A DNA stretch of 64,000 nt from Burkholderiaceae bacterium (lineage in GTDB: Bacteria; Pseudomonadota; Gammaproteobacteria; Burkholderiales; Burkholderiaceae_C), in contig SCRU01000150.1 in the NCBI GenBank assembly GCA_004323695.1, positions 1 through 64,000 on the forward strand, given 5' to 3'. Below are positions 1-13,622 of this stretch, piece by piece; the stretch's first letter is position 1; each line of letters starts with the position of its first letter. The translations under genes and the position numbers were made by a program. The notes beneath the pieces are model-generated. The model worked only from the letters and a program-made list of their open reading frames with translations, was not told where the DNA came from and made no database searches.

Positions 1-1266
<1,266 letters not shown>

Positions 1267-1411
1267 TTACCCTGAGCTGCCGCGCGACACCAGTGGAAGG
1301 AACGCAACACAAACCGGCAACACCGGCGCTAAACTACCCTGCATGCTGCATCGTGACGCTCTGCAAAAGCCCAACCCGGCCCGCGGGCCATCCAGGAAGC
1401 AACGTCTACCC

Positions 1412-1897
1412 ATGAGATTTTCCAGCGCTTTTCTGTTCGGCGTGGCATGCCTGCTGTCAACCTCGGCGATGGCACAGTGGCAGTGGATCGACAAGGCTGG
1501 CCACAAGGTCTTCAGCGACCGGGCGCCGCCCGCCGACATACCTCCCAAAAATATCCTGATGCAGCCGGCCGCGGGCGCCCTTGCGGCCACCCCACCGCCG
1601 GTGGCCGCGAACGCACCCGCCCTGGCGCCCAAGGTCAACGGCAAGGATAAGGAACTCGACGAAAAGAAAAAGCAGGCCGACGAAGCGGCGGCCGCCAAGA
1701 AGAAGGCGGAAGAAGAAAAAGTAGCGAAGGCCAGGGCCGACAATTGCGCACGGGCCAGGCAAGAGAAAACCACCCTCGACTCGGGCGTGCGTATCGCCAC
1801 CACGAATGCGGCCGGTGAACGCGAATTCATGGATGATGCCGCGCGCACCACCGAGACCCAGCGCGTTCAGGCGATCATCGAGTCAAACTGCAACTAG
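1412..1897 (+). CDS. DUF4124-domain secreted protein with Lys/Glu/Ala-rich coiled-coil segment
   Basis: Signal peptide followed by QWQWIDKAGHKVFSDRAPPADIPPKNIL, typical of DUF4124. Confidence 0.8.
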   Translation: MRFSSAFLFGVACLLSTSAMAQWQWIDKAGHKVFSDRAPPADIPPKNILMQPAAGALAATPPPVAANAPALAPKVNGKDKELDEKKKQADEAAAAKKKAEEEKVAKARADNCARARQEKTTLDSGVRIATTNAAGEREFMDDAARTTETQRVQAIIESNCN

Positions 1898-1923
1898 GCC
1901 GGCCTCCCGTGCCGGGGGTCGCC

Positions 1924-2259
1924 TCACTCGCCGGGCCTGGTCCCCGGGCGTTTCTGGGCGAACAGCCCCGCGGCCCTGGCACCTTGCTTTCGAAAGCGCT
2001 CGCGCCGCGCAACCTTGGGGTCCACCGCCAGCGGCCGGTAGATTTCGACCCTGTCGCGCTCGCGCAGCGGTTGGTTCAGGTCGGCCTTGCGGCCCCAGAT
2101 TCCGACCTCGGCCTGCACCAGATCGATTTCGGGAAACCGCCGCAGCACGCCACTGGCCTGCACGGCCTGCAGCACGCTGGCGCCGTCGTCCAGTGTGACC
2201 CTTTCTTCAAAGGTATGGCGCGCCTGGCTGGAATAGACAACGCTCACGCGAATCGTCAT
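1924..2259 (-). CDS. RnfH family protein
   Basis: MTIRVSVVYSSQARHTFEERVTLDDGASVLQAVQASGVL..., next to ratA and smpB as usual. Confidence 0.8.
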   Translation of the reverse strand: MTIRVSVVYSSQARHTFEERVTLDDGASVLQAVQASGVLRRFPEIDLVQAEVGIWGRKADLNQPLRERDRVEIYRPLAVDPKVARRERFRKQGARAAGLFAQKRPGTRPGE

Positions 2260-2262
2260 GGC

Positions 2263-2703
2263 TCAGCCGTAAACCTGCCCGGCCCGTTTCACGAACGCAT
2301 CGACCAGGCTGCCCGCGATCCTGTCGAACACCGGCCCGATCAGCGTGGCCAGCGCCGCATTGTCGAAACCGTAATTGAGCGTGAGTTCGACCCGACAGGC
2401 GGGCGCGCCCCCCTCCCCCAGCGGAATGAAATTCCATTGGCCGTCGAGCCGGGAAAACGGTCCCTTGACCAGCGTCATGCCGACCTCGCGGCCCGCCACG
2501 TGGTGGTTGCGGGTCACGAACACCTGGCGGATACCGCCAAAAGAAATCCCGACTTCGGCCGTCATGCCGGCGTCCGAAGTGTCGACCACGCGGGCGTGAT
2601 CGCACCAGGGAAGAAACTCGGGATAGCGTGCAACATCGGTGACCAGGGCGAACATTTGTTCGGGGCTGTACCAGATCAGGACGGACTTGTGGACTGTTTT
2701 CAT
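2263..2703 (-). CDS. ratA: RatA-type coenzyme Q-binding/START-domain protein
   Basis: MKTVHKSVLIWYSPEQMFALVTDVARYPEFLPWCDHARV; neighbour of smpB. Confidence 0.85.
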   Translation of the reverse strand: MKTVHKSVLIWYSPEQMFALVTDVARYPEFLPWCDHARVVDTSDAGMTAEVGISFGGIRQVFVTRNHHVAGREVGMTLVKGPFSRLDGQWNFIPLGEGGAPACRVELTLNYGFDNAALATLIGPVFDRIAGSLVDAFVKRAGQVYG

Positions 2704-2783
2704 AGAATGCAGGGCTCGCGGAATTGTAGGCATGCCTTGCGCGCAGCTCTTACAACGCCGACTTTCGCCCCCATCTGAACCCC

Positions 2784-3269
2784 ATGGCCAAGAAACCCGA
2801 TACCGCAGCGCAAAAATCCACCCGGATTGCCGATAACAAAAAGGCCGCCTACAACTACTTCTTCGAGGAGCGCTTCGAGGCAGGCATGGTGCTGGAAGGC
2901 TGGGAGGTCAAGTCGCTGCGGGAAGGCAAGGTACAGCTCACTGATGGCTATGTAGTGATCCGGGATGGCGAGTTGTATGTGATCGGCTGCCAGATCAATC
3001 CGCTGGGCAGTGCCTCCACCCATATCAGCCCCGACAAGGTGCGCACCAAGAAGCTGCTGATGCACAAGGAAGAGATCAAACGGCTGATTGGCAAGGTGGA
3101 GCAAAAAGGCTACACCCTGGTGCCGCTGAACCTGCACTGGAAGGCCGGCAAGATCAAGTGTGAGATTGCGCTGGCCAAAGGCAAGGCCGAGCACGACAAG
3201 CGCGACACCATCAAGGACCGCGAAGGCAGGCGCGAGGTCGAACGGGTCATGAAAGCCCGCCACCGTTGA
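2784..3269 (+). CDS. smpB: SsrA-binding protein SmpB
   Basis: [43 protein letters not shown]... Confidence 0.96.
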   Translation: MAKKPDTAAQKSTRIADNKKAAYNYFFEERFEAGMVLEGWEVKSLREGKVQLTDGYVVIRDGELYVIGCQINPLGSASTHISPDKVRTKKLLMHKEEIKRLIGKVEQKGYTLVPLNLHWKAGKIKCEIALAKGKAEHDKRDTIKDREGRREVERVMKARHR

Positions 3270-3361
3270 GGCAGATACAGCAATCAACGCGGCATCACCG
3301 CGATCGAGCCCTGGACAGGTAACCGACGAGGCGGGGGCAGCCGGGCCCGTCGCGCGGGCGT

Positions 3362-4300
3362 CTATTCGGCGCTGGAGGTACAGGCCGGGCCCGTTCCGGG
3401 CACGCCGGCCGCACGGGCACGACCACGCCAGCCCAGAAGTTCGTTGCCGGCCAGCGCACCGATCACCAATGTGCCGCCCATCAAGACTTCCCTGGCAGGC
3501 ACCTCATTCGCGCCCAGCCACGCCCAGAGAATGCCGAAAATCACCTCCAGCAGCGCCAGCAGCGCCACCTCGGGCGCCTTTAATGCGTTCGCGCCGATCA
3601 CCGCAAGAATGCAGGGAATGGCCAGTTGAAACAGCCCCAGAAAGGCCAGCAGGCGCAAGTCGGCGCTTGTGGCCACAAACGGAACCGCCAGCGGCAGCGT
3701 CAGCAGCGACGAGAGCACGGCACCGACCAGCACGCTGGGTACCAGGTCAATTTTCTCGCCCTGGGCCTGGCTGCGTTGCACCACGGTCCAGTTGACCGCG
3801 CTGGCCATGGGCACGCAGGCGGCCACCGCCAGGCCCAGTAGCGTCGAGCCCGGGCCAAAGGCAACGTGGACCTGGGAGCCGAACATGTAGCCCATGCCCA
3901 GACCCGCGAAGACGATCGCGCCCCAGGTTCGCGGCGCGATCGGGTGGCCGATCACCACACGTGCCAGCAGCGCGGTCAACAGCGGGCTGACCGACATGGT
4001 GACGAGCACGTTGCCCACCGAGGTCAGCGTGAGCGCCACCATGTAGGCGGTGAACATGACGCTCCAGCACACACCGGATATCCAGAACGCCGGGCTGGCC
4101 CAGCGCATGGCGCGGAACACGCCGCAGCCCGGCCACACGGGCAGGATGATGAGCAACGACACGGTGGTGAAGAAGCTGCGCCAGAACGTGACCTCGAAGC
4201 TGTGTGCGTATTGCAGATGGCGCGTCACGACGCCGGCGACCGACCACATCAGCGTCACCGCCACCATCGTCAACACGGCCTGACCATGCGTGAGTTTCAT
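3362..4300 (-). CDS. DMT/EamA-family transporter
   Basis: About 10 hydrophobic segments, EamA-like repeats in a 312-aa ORF. Confidence 0.8.
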   Translation of the reverse strand: MKLTHGQAVLTMVAVTLMWSVAGVVTRHLQYAHSFEVTFWRSFFTTVSLLIILPVWPGCGVFRAMRWASPAFWISGVCWSVMFTAYMVALTLTSVGNVLVTMSVSPLLTALLARVVIGHPIAPRTWGAIVFAGLGMGYMFGSQVHVAFGPGSTLLGLAVAACVPMASAVNWTVVQRSQAQGEKIDLVPSVLVGAVLSSLLTLPLAVPFVATSADLRLLAFLGLFQLAIPCILAVIGANALKAPEVALLALLEVIFGILWAWLGANEVPAREVLMGGTLVIGALAGNELLGWRGRARAAGVPGTGPACTSSAE

Positions 4301-4351
4301 CGCACTTGTCCCGCTGAAGCGGGGTATCGCCCGCTGCTGCCTTCACCCGGT

Positions 4352-6184
4352 TTAAAGATTGTCACGGCTGGCCCGCTTGCGCTCGTGCTCCTTCAGATAG
4401 CGCTTGCGCAGACGGATCGATTTGGGGGTGATCTCGACCAGTTCGTCGTCCTCGACAAACTCCACGCCGTATTCCAGCGTGAGCGTGATCGGCGGCGTGA
4501 TCTTGATCGCGTCTTCCTTGCCGCTCACGCGGAAGTTGGTGAGCTGCTTGGTGCGCGTGGCGTTGACCACGAGGTCGTTGTCGCGGCTGTGAATGCCGAC
4601 GATCATGCCCTCGTACACCGGGTCGTTGGCACGCACGAACATGCGGCCGCGGTCGTCGAGCTTGCCCAGTGCGTAGTTGAAGATCTCGCCGTCGTCCATG
4701 GAGATCAGCACGCCGTTCTTGCGGCCGGCGATCTCGCCCTTGTACGGCTCGTAGCTGTCGAAGATATTCGAGATCAATCCCGAGCCGCGCGTCAGGTTCA
4801 GGAATTCATTGGAAAAGCCGATCAGCCCGCGTGCCGGAATGCGGTATTCCAGCCGCACGCGCCCGCGCCCGTCCGATTCCATGTTGATCAGGTCGCCCCG
4901 GCGCTCGCCCAGGGCCTGCATCACGCCGCCCTGGTGCTGCTCCTCGATGTCGGCCGTGACGAGCTCGATCGGCTCGTGGCGCTCGCCGCCCACGTCCCGG
5001 AACACCACGCGCGGCTTGGACACGGCCAGCTCATAACCCTCGCGGCGCATGTTCTCCAGCAGGATGGTGAGGTGCAGTTCGCCGCGGCCCATGACCTCGA
5101 ACACGCCTTCCTCGCCCGTTTCGCTGACACGCAGCGCCACGTTGTGTTGCAGTTCCCGCTGCAGCCGGTCCCAGATCTGCCGGCTCGTGACGTACTTGCC
5201 TTCGCGCCCGGCCAGCGGGCTGGTGTTGACGCAGAAGTTCATCGTGAGTGTCGGTTCGTCGACCTTGAGCATGGGTAGCGGCACGGGGTTCAACGGGTCC
5301 GTGACCGTCACGCCGATGCCGATATCGGCAATGCCGTTGATCAGCACGATGTCGCCGGGGCCGGCCTGCGTCACCTGCACGCGCTCCAGCCCCTGGAATG
5401 TCAGCACCTGGTTGATGCGCCCCTTGTACGACGCGCCCTCGGGCCCTTCCATCACGAGCACGTCCATGCCGGGCTTGACGGTTCCGGCGTTCACGCGCCC
5501 GACGCCAATGCGGCCCACGAAGGTCGAGAAGTCGATGGCCGAGATCTGCAACTGCAGCGGCGCGTCCGCCTCGCCCTCATGCGGCGGGACGTGGGCCAGG
5601 ATGGTGTCGAACAGGGCCGACATGTCGGGGCCCCACTGCTCCCCCTGCCCACCTTCTTCCATCGAACTCCAGCCGTTGATGCCCGAGGCGTAGACCACGG
5701 GGAAGTCCAGTTGCTCGTCGCTGGCGCCGAGCTTGTCAAACAGGTCGAAGGCAGCGTCGACGACGTATTGCGGGCGCGCGCCCGGCTTGTCGACCTTGTT
5801 CACCACCAGGATCGGGCGCAGGCCCAGCGCGAGCGCCTTCTTGGTCACGAAACGGGTCTGCGGCATCGGGCCTTCCTGCGCATCGATCAGCAGCACCACG
5901 CCGTCCACCATGGAAAGGGCCCGCTCCACCTCACCGCCGAAGTCGGCGTGGCCGGGGGTATCGACGATGTTGATGTGCGTGCCCTTCCAGCTCACGGCGC
6001 AGTTCTTGGCCAAGATGGTAATGCCGCGCTCGCGCTCGATGGCGTTGTTGTCCATCACGGTATCAACCACTTTTTCGTGCTCGGCAAAGGTACCGGACTG
6101 GCGCAGTAACTGGTCCACCATGGTGGTCTTGCCATGGTCCACGTGGGCGATGATGGCGATGTTGCGAATTTGCTTGTTGCTCAT
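4352..6184 (-). CDS. typA: Translational GTPase TypA/BipA
   Basis: [26 protein letters not shown]...; 610 aa. Confidence 0.97.
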   Translation of the reverse strand: MSNKQIRNIAIIAHVDHGKTTMVDQLLRQSGTFAEHEKVVDTVMDNNAIERERGITILAKNCAVSWKGTHINIVDTPGHADFGGEVERALSMVDGVVLLIDAQEGPMPQTRFVTKKALALGLRPILVVNKVDKPGARPQYVVDAAFDLFDKLGASDEQLDFPVVYASGINGWSSMEEGGQGEQWGPDMSALFDTILAHVPPHEGEADAPLQLQISAIDFSTFVGRIGVGRVNAGTVKPGMDVLVMEGPEGASYKGRINQVLTFQGLERVQVTQAGPGDIVLINGIADIGIGVTVTDPLNPVPLPMLKVDEPTLTMNFCVNTSPLAGREGKYVTSRQIWDRLQRELQHNVALRVSETGEEGVFEVMGRGELHLTILLENMRREGYELAVSKPRVVFRDVGGERHEPIELVTADIEEQHQGGVMQALGERRGDLINMESDGRGRVRLEYRIPARGLIGFSNEFLNLTRGSGLISNIFDSYEPYKGEIAGRKNGVLISMDDGEIFNYALGKLDDRGRMFVRANDPVYEGMIVGIHSRDNDLVVNATRTKQLTNFRVSGKEDAIKITPPITLTLEYGVEFVEDDELVEITPKSIRLRKRYLKEHERKRASRDNL

Positions 6185-7140
6185 GGTTGGCTTTCTAAAT
6201 ATTCGAGGATTTGCTTTATTTCAGGGGGGCTGAGCAGCCGCCCCGGGATCAGTTCGCCTGCCATGACGTGGCCCGTGCCAAGCAGGGCGTGCGGCGCATC
6301 GCCGTACACGGCGACCTGCGGCGCATCGGGCCAGGGGCCACGCCGGCGCACGCCGCTCAGGAAGCGCCCCGCATCGGCGGCGTCCAGCATGACGCGGGCG
6401 TGATCCGGCAGCAGTGACTCCACGGGCAGGAGGCAGGCCAGGCGCTCCGATTCCGTCATGGCCTCCAGCGCTTCCAGCGTCACGCAGCACGAGAGATCGA
6501 AGTTGCCCGTCTCCGTGCGGCGCAGGGCTGTCAGGTGGGCGCCGCAACCGAGGGCTTCGCCAATGTCTTCACCGAGCGTGCGGATATAGGTGCCTTTGCT
6601 GCATTTTGCTCTGATATTAATAGCTCTACCACCATTTGAGATGGGGGCCAGGGTCACATTCAGCTCAAATATTTCGACATCCCGCGGTACCCGCTCTACC
6701 TCGATGCCGGCGCGGGCGTATTCGTACAGCGCCTTGCCGTCCTTCTTGAGCGCGCTGTGCATCGGCGGCAGTTGCCGCAAGCGGCCGGTGAAGCGGCGTG
6801 CGACTTCGGCAATTTGCGCTTCGGTGACGTTCACCGGGCACCGCGCCATCACCTCGCCCTCGGCATCACCGGTGCTGGTCTTGATGCCCAGCAGGGCGGT
6901 CGCCTCGTAGGTCTTGTCAGCGTCCAGGTGCAGCTGGCTGAACTTGGTCGCCGCCCCAAAGCACAGCGGCAACACGCCGGTGGCCAGCGGATCGAGCGTG
7001 CCGGTGTGGCCGGCCTTTTCCGCGCGCAACAACCATTTGGCCTTTTGCAGTGCGGCGTTGCTGGAAAAGCCCAGTGGTTTATCGAGCAGCAACACCCCAT
7101 GCACAGGGCGCCGCTGCACCCTTGTGCGTGGCGCGTGCAT
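6181..7140 (-). CDS. truB: tRNA pseudouridine(55) synthase TruB
   Basis: [58 protein letters not shown]; stop overlaps typA start (ATGA). Confidence 0.95.
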   Translation of the reverse strand: MHAPRTRVQRRPVHGVLLLDKPLGFSSNAALQKAKWLLRAEKAGHTGTLDPLATGVLPLCFGAATKFSQLHLDADKTYEATALLGIKTSTGDAEGEVMARCPVNVTEAQIAEVARRFTGRLRQLPPMHSALKKDGKALYEYARAGIEVERVPRDVEIFELNVTLAPISNGGRAINIRAKCSKGTYIRTLGEDIGEALGCGAHLTALRRTETGNFDLSCCVTLEALEAMTESERLACLLPVESLLPDHARVMLDAADAGRFLSGVRRRGPWPDAPQVAVYGDAPHALLGTGHVMAGELIPGRLLSPPEIKQILEYLESQP

Positions 7141-7142
7141 GG

Positions 7143-7511
7143 TCAGTCGTCTTTCGAACGGGAAGCGACGGCCCGCGCAATCAGCGCGTTCATGTCGGCC
7201 GCGCGCTCGGTAGTGCGGTCGAACTGGAAGTGCAGCGTCGGCACCGTATGGATGTGCAGGCGCTTGAACAGCCCGGCACGCAGGAAGCCCGCGGCCTGGT
7301 TCAACCCCTCTTCGCATTCCTTCGGGTCACCCTGCAGCACGCTGAAAAACACCTTGGCGTGCGCGTAATCCGGCGTGACTTCCACCGCCTGGATCGTCAC
7401 CATGCCCACACGCGGGTCTTTCAGCTCGCGCGCGATCAGCTCCGTCAGGTCGCGCTGGATCTGATCGGCCACCTGGAATCCGCGATTCGGCTTGCCCGTC
7501 TGCTTTTTCAC
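7143..7511 (-). CDS. rbfA: 30S ribosome-binding factor RbfA
   Basis: [53 protein letters not shown]; start codon uncertain (ORF open to 7580). Confidence 0.9.
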   Translation of the reverse strand: MKKQTGKPNRGFQVADQIQRDLTELIARELKDPRVGMVTIQAVEVTPDYAHAKVFFSVLQGDPKECEEGLNQAAGFLRAGLFKRLHIHTVPTLHFQFDRTTERAADMNALIARAVASRSKDD

Positions 7512-7530
7512 CGTGTCTGCCCCAGCGCCA

Positions 7531-10416
7531 TCACAGGGTTCGCGCGACTTCCTTGATTTCGAAGAACTCCAGCACGTCACCCTCCTGGATGTCGTTGTAG
7601 TTCTTGATGTTCAAGCCGCATTCGAAGCCTTCCTTGACTTCCCGCACATCGTCCTTGAAGCGTTTGAGCGAATCGAGCTCGCCCGTGAAGACAACCACGT
7701 TGTCGCGCAGCAGGCGCAGCCGTGCGGTGCGGCGCACCAGGCCCGACGTAACCATGCAGCCGGCGATCGCGCCGATCTTGCTGACCTTGAACACCTGGCG
7801 GATCTCGGCGGTTCCGATGACCTCTTCCTTCTTGTCTGGCGTGAGCATGCCCGACATCGCGACCTTCAGTTCATCGACGGCGTCGTAGATGATGCTGTAG
7901 TAGCGGATGTCGACCCCGTTGTTCTCGGCGAGCTTGCGCGCGCCCGCGTCGGCCCGTGTGTTGAAGCCAATGATCACGGCCTTGGACGCAATCGCCAGAT
8001 TCACGTCCGACTCGCTGATCCCGCCCACGGCGGTGTAGACCATCTGTACCTTGACCTCGTCGGTGGAGAGCTTCTGCAGCGACTGCGACAGCGCCTCCTG
8101 CGAGCCCTGCACGTCGGCCTTGACGATGATGGGCAGCATCTTGACCTCGCCGGCGGCCATGTCGGAGAACATGTTCTCCAGCTTGGCAGCCTGCTGCTTG
8201 GCCAGTTTCGTGTTGCGGAACTTGCCGGCGCGATAGGTCGCGATCTCCCGGGCGCGGCGCTCGTCCGACATCACCATGAACTCGTCGCCGGCCTGCGGCA
8301 CCTCCGTCAGGCCCTGGATTTCGACCGGAATGGACGGGCCCGCCGTCCTGGCCGTCTTGCCGTTCTCGTCCAGCATGGCGCGCACGCGACCGTAGGTGGA
8401 GCCGGCCAGCACTACGTCGCCGGTCTTGAGCGTGCCCGACTGCACCAGCACGGTGGCGACCGGGCCACGGCCCTTGTCGAGTTGCGCCTCAATCACCAGG
8501 CCCTTGGCCATGGCGTCCACAGGCGCCTTGAGTTCCAGCACCTCGGCCTGCAGCAGCACCTGCTCCAGCAGCGCATCCACGCCCTCGCCGGTTCGGGCCG
8601 AAACGCCGACAAACGGCGATTCGCCGCCGAACTCCTCGGGAATCACCTGCTCGGTCACCAGTTCGCCCTTGACGCGCTCCAGGTTGGCATCGGGTTTGTC
8701 GATCTTGTTGATGGCGACCACGATCGGCACACCGGCGGCTTTCGCGTGCTTGATGGCTTCCCGAGTCTGCGGCATCACGCCGTCATCCGCGGCGACCACC
8801 AGGATCACGATGTCGGTGGCCTGCGCGCCGCGCGCCCGCATGGCGGTGAACGCCTCGTGGCCGGGAGTGTCGAGGAACGAGATCACACCGCGCGGTGTTT
8901 CCACATGGTAGGCCCCGATGTGCTGGGTGATGCCGCCGGCTTCACTGGCCGCGACCTTGGCGCGCCGGATGTAATCCAGCAGCGAGGTCTTGCCGTGATC
9001 GACGTGGCCCATCACGGTCACCACCGGCGCGCGTGGCAGGGCCTGCGCCTCCTGCTGAGACACTTCCTCGTCGGTGAACGCTTCCGGATCATCGAGCGCG
9101 GCCACGATGGCCTTGTGCCCCATTTCCTCCACCACGATCATTGCGGTGTCCTGGTCCAGCGGCTGGTTGATGGTGACCATCTGCCCCAGCTTCATCAACT
9201 GCTTGATCACCTCGGAGGCCTTCACGGCCATCTTGTGCGCGAGTTCCGCCACCGTGATGGTTTCGGGCACGTGGACTTCGAGCACGCGCGCCTCCACCGG
9301 CGCCGCCTGCACATATTCTTCCCGGCCGCCGCGCTCGGTGCCGCGCCGCCCGCGTGGCCCGCCGCGCCAGTTGCCGCGGCCCACGCCGCCACTGCTGTCG
9401 CCGCGCGTCGGAATGGCCTTCTTCTTGGCCGGATCACCGGCCCAACTGGACGACAGCTTGGCCGACTTGACTTCCTTGCCAGCCGCGCCCGCCGTGCCGG
9501 CCGGGGCACCCGCCCTCGCCGCCGTGCCGACCGCACCCGCCGGCTTGTGCAAAGTCCCCTTGATCGCGCCCTTGGCGTCCGCCGCACCAGGCTTGGCCAC
9601 TACCTTGGGTTCGGGCTTCTTGGCGACCAGCACCTTTTGCGGCGTGGACATCATGGAGCGGATTGCCGCGGCCTCGGCTTCGGCCTTGCGGCGCCGGTCG
9701 CTCAGGTCCGCCGCGCGCGCCGTGTCTTCGTCGGCCAGCGCTTTCGCTTCGCTGGCGGCCTTTTCCCGTGCCTGCGTCTGCGCGAGAGCGTGCGCCTCGG
9801 CCCGGCCCGCAGCGGCCGCAGCATCGTCATCGACGGCGCCGTCTGGCGCTCCATCTGCCTGTTCCAGGGCCGGTTCGGGCTGCCGGCGTGCCGGCACCGT
9901 CTCGCGTGCCGCTTGCTCCGCGGCCTCGCGCTCGCGCGACTCCCGCGCTTCACGCTGGCGCCGCTTTTCCGCCAGTTCTTCTTCCTGGCGCCGAATCAGC
10001 TCGGCCTGACGCCTGGCCTCTTCCTCGCGGCGGGCGAGTTCGGCCTCGTCGAGGACCGATCTTGCGGGTGTCTCCGCGGCGGGAGCTGTGACTTCCTCCG
10101 GCGCGTCCGCGCCTTCATCGCGTTTCACAAAGGTGCGCTTCTTGCGCACCTCGACCTGAATCGTTCTGGCCTTGCCGGTGGCGTCGGCCTGCTTGATCTC
10201 GCTGGTGGACTTTTTCACCAGCGTGATCTTCTTGCGCTCGGCGCTCGCGGTACCGTGGCTGGCCTGCAAATGGGCCAGCAGTCTTTGCTTGTCGGACTCG
10301 GTCAGCGGATCGGACGCGGCCGTCTTGGCCACTCCCGCCGACTTGAGCTGTTCAAGCAGGGTTACTGTTGGTTTCTTGAGTTCCGTTGCGAACTCGGCGA
10401 CTGTGGTGCTGGACAT
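7531..10416 (-). CDS. infB: Translation initiation factor IF-2
   Basis: 961 aa with [27 protein letters not shown]-domain and long charged N-terminal region. Confidence 0.97.
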   Translation of the reverse strand: MSSTTVAEFATELKKPTVTLLEQLKSAGVAKTAASDPLTESDKQRLLAHLQASHGTASAERKKITLVKKSTSEIKQADATGKARTIQVEVRKKRTFVKRDEGADAPEEVTAPAAETPARSVLDEAELARREEEARRQAELIRRQEEELAEKRRQREARESREREAAEQAARETVPARRQPEPALEQADGAPDGAVDDDAAAAAGRAEAHALAQTQAREKAASEAKALADEDTARAADLSDRRRKAEAEAAAIRSMMSTPQKVLVAKKPEPKVVAKPGAADAKGAIKGTLHKPAGAVGTAARAGAPAGTAGAAGKEVKSAKLSSSWAGDPAKKKAIPTRGDSSGGVGRGNWRGGPRGRRGTERGGREEYVQAAPVEARVLEVHVPETITVAELAHKMAVKASEVIKQLMKLGQMVTINQPLDQDTAMIVVEEMGHKAIVAALDDPEAFTDEEVSQQEAQALPRAPVVTVMGHVDHGKTSLLDYIRRAKVAASEAGGITQHIGAYHVETPRGVISFLDTPGHEAFTAMRARGAQATDIVILVVAADDGVMPQTREAIKHAKAAGVPIVVAINKIDKPDANLERVKGELVTEQVIPEEFGGESPFVGVSARTGEGVDALLEQVLLQAEVLELKAPVDAMAKGLVIEAQLDKGRGPVATVLVQSGTLKTGDVVLAGSTYGRVRAMLDENGKTARTAGPSIPVEIQGLTEVPQAGDEFMVMSDERRAREIATYRAGKFRNTKLAKQQAAKLENMFSDMAAGEVKMLPIIVKADVQGSQEALSQSLQKLSTDEVKVQMVYTAVGGISESDVNLAIASKAVIIGFNTRADAGARKLAENNGVDIRYYSIIYDAVDELKVAMSGMLTPDKKEEVIGTAEIRQVFKVSKIGAIAGCMVTSGLVRRTARLRLLRDNVVVFTGELDSLKRFKDDVREVKEGFECGLNIKNYNDIQEGDVLEFFEIKEVARTL

Positions 10417-10440
10417 ATTTGGTTCGTGCCTCCATGGCCA

Positions 10441-11928
10441 TTACTCTTGACCCGCGAACCAGTGCTCGCGCGCCTTCATGATCAACGTTTTGGCCTCATC
10501 TTCCGGCTGACCGGTGATGTCGGTGAGTTCGTCGACGGCCAGGTCGGCCAGATCGTCACGGGTATTCACGCCGGCCCCGGTCAGCTTGACAATCAGTTCG
10601 GGGGTGAGACCTTCCAGGTCCTGCAGATCCTGCGAAACGGTCCCGTCGCCCTCTTCCCTGGCAATTTCCATCGTGAGCAGCGCATCCTTGGCGCGCGTGC
10701 GCAGCTCGGTGACCGTATCCTCGTCGAAGCTCTCAATTTCCAGCATTTCCTGCAGCGGCACATAGGCCACCTCTTCCAGGCTGGTGAATCCCTCATGAAT
10801 CAGGATGTCGGCGATTTCCTCGTCGACGTCGAGCTTGTCCATGAACAGCTTGCGGCTGGTGTCGGTCTCGCTGGCCTGCTTCTGCGCGGATTCGGCCGCG
10901 TCCATGATGTTGATTTTCCAGCCCGTGAGGTCGGACGCCAGGCGCACGTTCTGGCCGCCGCGGCCGATCGCGATCGCGAGGTTTTCTTCATCCACCACCA
11001 CATCCATGGCACGGCGCTCTTCGTCCACCACGATGGATGACACGTTGGCGGGCGCCAGCGCGCCAATCACGAACTGCGCCGGGTCTTCGCTCCAGAGAAC
11101 GATATCCACACGCTCGCCGGCCAGTTCGTTGGTCACGCCGTTGACGCGGGTGCCGCGCACGCCGACGCAGGTGCCAATCGGATCCACGCGCTTGTCGTGC
11201 GAGAGCACCGCAATCTTGGCGCGTGAGCCGGGGTCGCGCGCGCAGGACTTGATCTCCAGCAGGCCCTGTTCGATCTCGGGCACTTCCTGGCGGAACAGTT
11301 CGATCATGAACTCGGGCGCGGAGCGCGACAGGATGATGGGCGCGCCGCGCAGCGTCAAATCCACCTCCATGATCATGGCGCGCACCCGGTCGCCCGAGCG
11401 CAGGTTTTCTTTCGGGATCATTTCGCTGCGGCGCAGGCGGCCTTCGACGCGCCCGCTCTCGACAATGATGTCGCCCTTGTCCATGCGTTTGACGGTACCG
11501 ACAAAGATCTTGTCGCCGCGCGACATGAAGTCGTTGAGCAGCATTTCGCGCTCGGCATCGCGGATTTTCTGCAGGATGACCTGCTTGGCCGCCATCGCGC
11601 CGATGCGTCCGATCGGCACCGACTCTACCGGCTCCTCGATGTAGTCGTCGACCTCGATGTCGGCAATCTGCTCCTTCGCCTCGAACAGCAGGATTTCCGC
11701 GTCGGGTAGTTGCAGGCCGGCCTCGTCGGGCACCACATGCCAGCGGCGAAAAGTCTCGTAGTCGCCGCTGTCACGGTCCACCGCGACCCGGATGTCGACT
11801 TCGGCACCTGCATAGAGCTTCTTGGTCGCCTGGGCGAGCGCCGCCTCGACCGCGCCAAACACGACGTCGCGCTCGACGTTCTTCTCGCGCGAGATGGCAT
11901 CCACCAGCATCAACATTTCGCGATTCAT
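10441..11928 (-). CDS. nusA: Transcription termination/antitermination protein NusA
   Basis: 495 aa, [37 protein letters not shown] with S1/KH and C-terminal acidic repeats. Confidence 0.97.
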   Translation of the reverse strand: MNREMLMLVDAISREKNVERDVVFGAVEAALAQATKKLYAGAEVDIRVAVDRDSGDYETFRRWHVVPDEAGLQLPDAEILLFEAKEQIADIEVDDYIEEPVESVPIGRIGAMAAKQVILQKIRDAEREMLLNDFMSRGDKIFVGTVKRMDKGDIIVESGRVEGRLRRSEMIPKENLRSGDRVRAMIMEVDLTLRGAPIILSRSAPEFMIELFRQEVPEIEQGLLEIKSCARDPGSRAKIAVLSHDKRVDPIGTCVGVRGTRVNGVTNELAGERVDIVLWSEDPAQFVIGALAPANVSSIVVDEERRAMDVVVDEENLAIAIGRGGQNVRLASDLTGWKINIMDAAESAQKQASETDTSRKLFMDKLDVDEEIADILIHEGFTSLEEVAYVPLQEMLEIESFDEDTVTELRTRAKDALLTMEIAREEGDGTVSQDLQDLEGLTPELIVKLTGAGVNTRDDLADLAVDELTDITGQPEDEAKTLIMKAREHWFAGQE

Positions 11929-11945
11929 GTCACGAATCTCCTGTC

Positions 11946-12548
11946 TTAAACTTGAACTTCGCCACCGCCCGCGGTGGCCCTGGCCTTGCGGCCCTTGAAA
12001 TCGACAATCGGCGCCAGACGCGCCTCGCGCAACTCGTCCAGCGTAAACCCCAGAACCTGTAGCGGCGCCGGCGCCCTCTTCCTGCTGACCTTTTGCCCCG
12101 GCTTGACGGCCGGCTCGTCACGCCAGACGATCTGCCAGTTCACCCCATCAGCCGTCTCGACCCGCTCCAGCGTGCCGCGAAACTTCTTGCGGTTGGCATG
12201 GACCGGGCCCGCGCCCGGTGCGGCGGCCTCCTTGCCGATCGGCGCCTTCAAGGTGATATCGACCACCTCGCCCACAAATCGCTCGAAATCCTGTTCCCGC
12301 TTCAAGGGGCGGTCGATGCCGGGCGAGGACACCTCGAGCCGCCTGTATTCCACCGCATCGACCTCGAGCGCAAATTGCAACTGGCGCGTGACCTTCTCGC
12401 AGTCCTCGACACCGATGAACTGCTCGACGCCCGGCGCCCAGGGCAGATCGATCGTGATGCGCAGCAGCCCCCCGGCGGATCGTTCGATCTCCACCAGCTC
12501 GTAACCGAAACCGGCCACGGTTTGTTCCACAATATCCTGTAACGCCAC
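11946..12548 (-). CDS. rimP: Ribosome maturation factor RimP
   Basis: From GTG at 12548: (V/M)[35 protein letters not shown]; directly upstream of nusA. Confidence 0.92.
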   Translation of the reverse strand: MALQDIVEQTVAGFGYELVEIERSAGGLLRITIDLPWAPGVEQFIGVEDCEKVTRQLQFALEVDAVEYRRLEVSSPGIDRPLKREQDFERFVGEVVDITLKAPIGKEAAAPGAGPVHANRKKFRGTLERVETADGVNWQIVWRDEPAVKPGQKVSRKRAPAPLQVLGFTLDELREARLAPIVDFKGRKARATAGGGEVQV

Positions 12549-12595
12549 GTCGCCCCTCGTGCCCTGACCCCCAACCGCTCCAAAAGGGATCGCCC

Positions 12596-12623
12596 AAAAA
12601 AAAAGGGCGGTTGGTACCCGCCC
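12596..12623 (-). terminator. Intrinsic terminator-like hairpin plus U9 in the rimP-nusA leader
   Basis: Minus strand GGGCGG-GTACCAA-CCGCCC followed by T9, about 50 nt upstream of the rimP start. Confidence 0.75.
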
Positions 12624-12747
12624 GTTTGGTCGTGAGCCTTTGATTGTACTGCAAAACCCGGTGCAAGTGCGTTGATTTGTATGGTTTTGACCCTCGGGCC
12701 GAAGACTTCGCATGCGACAATTCCGCAAAAACAAGGAGTTGTGAACC

Positions 12748-13536
12748 ATGGGGTTTCTCACCGGAAAAAAACTGCTGATCACCGGCGTGCTGTCGAACCG
12801 TTCGATCGCCTACGGCGTTGCCAAGGCCTGCCACGCGCAGGGGGCCGAGCTGGCGTTCAGCTATGTGGGCGAGCGCTTTCGGGACCGCATCGCCGAATTC
12901 GCGGGCGATTTCGACTCGAAGCTCATCTTCGATTGCGACGTCGGCGACGATGCGCAAATCGAAAAGCTGTTCGCCGACCTCGCGCAGTCCTGGCCCCAAT
13001 TCGACGGCTTCGTGCACAGCATCGGCTTCGCGCCGCGCGAGGCGATTGCGGGTGATTTCCTGGAGGGCCTGAACCGGGAAGCCTTCAGGATCGCGCACGA
13101 CATCAGCGCCTACAGTTTCCCCGCGATGGCGAAGGCGGCCCTGCCCTACCTGAATGACAAGTCGTCTCTGCTGACCATGACTTACCTTGGGGCACTGCGC
13201 GCCGTGCCGAACTACAACACCATGGGGCTGGCCAAGGCGAGCCTGGAAGCCTCGGTGCGTTACCTGGCCGAATCGTTCGGGCCGCGCGGCATGCGCGTGA
13301 ACGGCATCAGCGCGGGCCCGATCAAGACGCTCGCGGCCAGCGGCATCAAGGACTTCGGCAAGCTGCTGGGCATGGTGGCGTCGGCCTCGCCGCTGCGCCG
13401 CAACGTCACGATCGAGGACGTGGGCAACGTCGCGGCTTTCCTGCTGAGCGACCTGGCCAGCGGCGTCACGGCGGAGATCACCTATGTGGACGGCGGCTTC
13501 AGCCACACCGCGGGCATCTCGCGCGACAACGTTTGA
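12748..13536 (+). CDS. fabI: Enoyl-[ACP] reductase FabI
   Basis: [39 protein letters not shown]; 262 aa. Confidence 0.96.
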   Translation: MGFLTGKKLLITGVLSNRSIAYGVAKACHAQGAELAFSYVGERFRDRIAEFAGDFDSKLIFDCDVGDDAQIEKLFADLAQSWPQFDGFVHSIGFAPREAIAGDFLEGLNREAFRIAHDISAYSFPAMAKAALPYLNDKSSLLTMTYLGALRAVPNYNTMGLAKASLEASVRYLAESFGPRGMRVNGISAGPIKTLAASGIKDFGKLLGMVASASPLRRNVTIEDVGNVAAFLLSDLASGVTAEITYVDGGFSHTAGISRDNV

Positions 13537-13622
13537 CCTCGGTTTAGCATCAAATGGAGTGCAAGCCCTTATCCTTCAATGATTGTTTGCTTCAATCATG
13601 AGAGCATTGACCTGACGCCGCC

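Noticed and set aside
2263-2703. RatA as part of a true toxin-antitoxin pair with the RnfH-like gene
   Set aside because: RatA homologues beside smpB are widespread START-domain proteins; the TA annotation is historical and nothing here supports a toxin role
7492-11040. 1182-aa plus-strand ORF opposite infB and nusA
   Set aside because: Mirror ORF caused by GC-rich codon bias; His/Arg/Leu/Gly-rich translation without domain resemblance, while infB and nusA on the other strand are unmistakable
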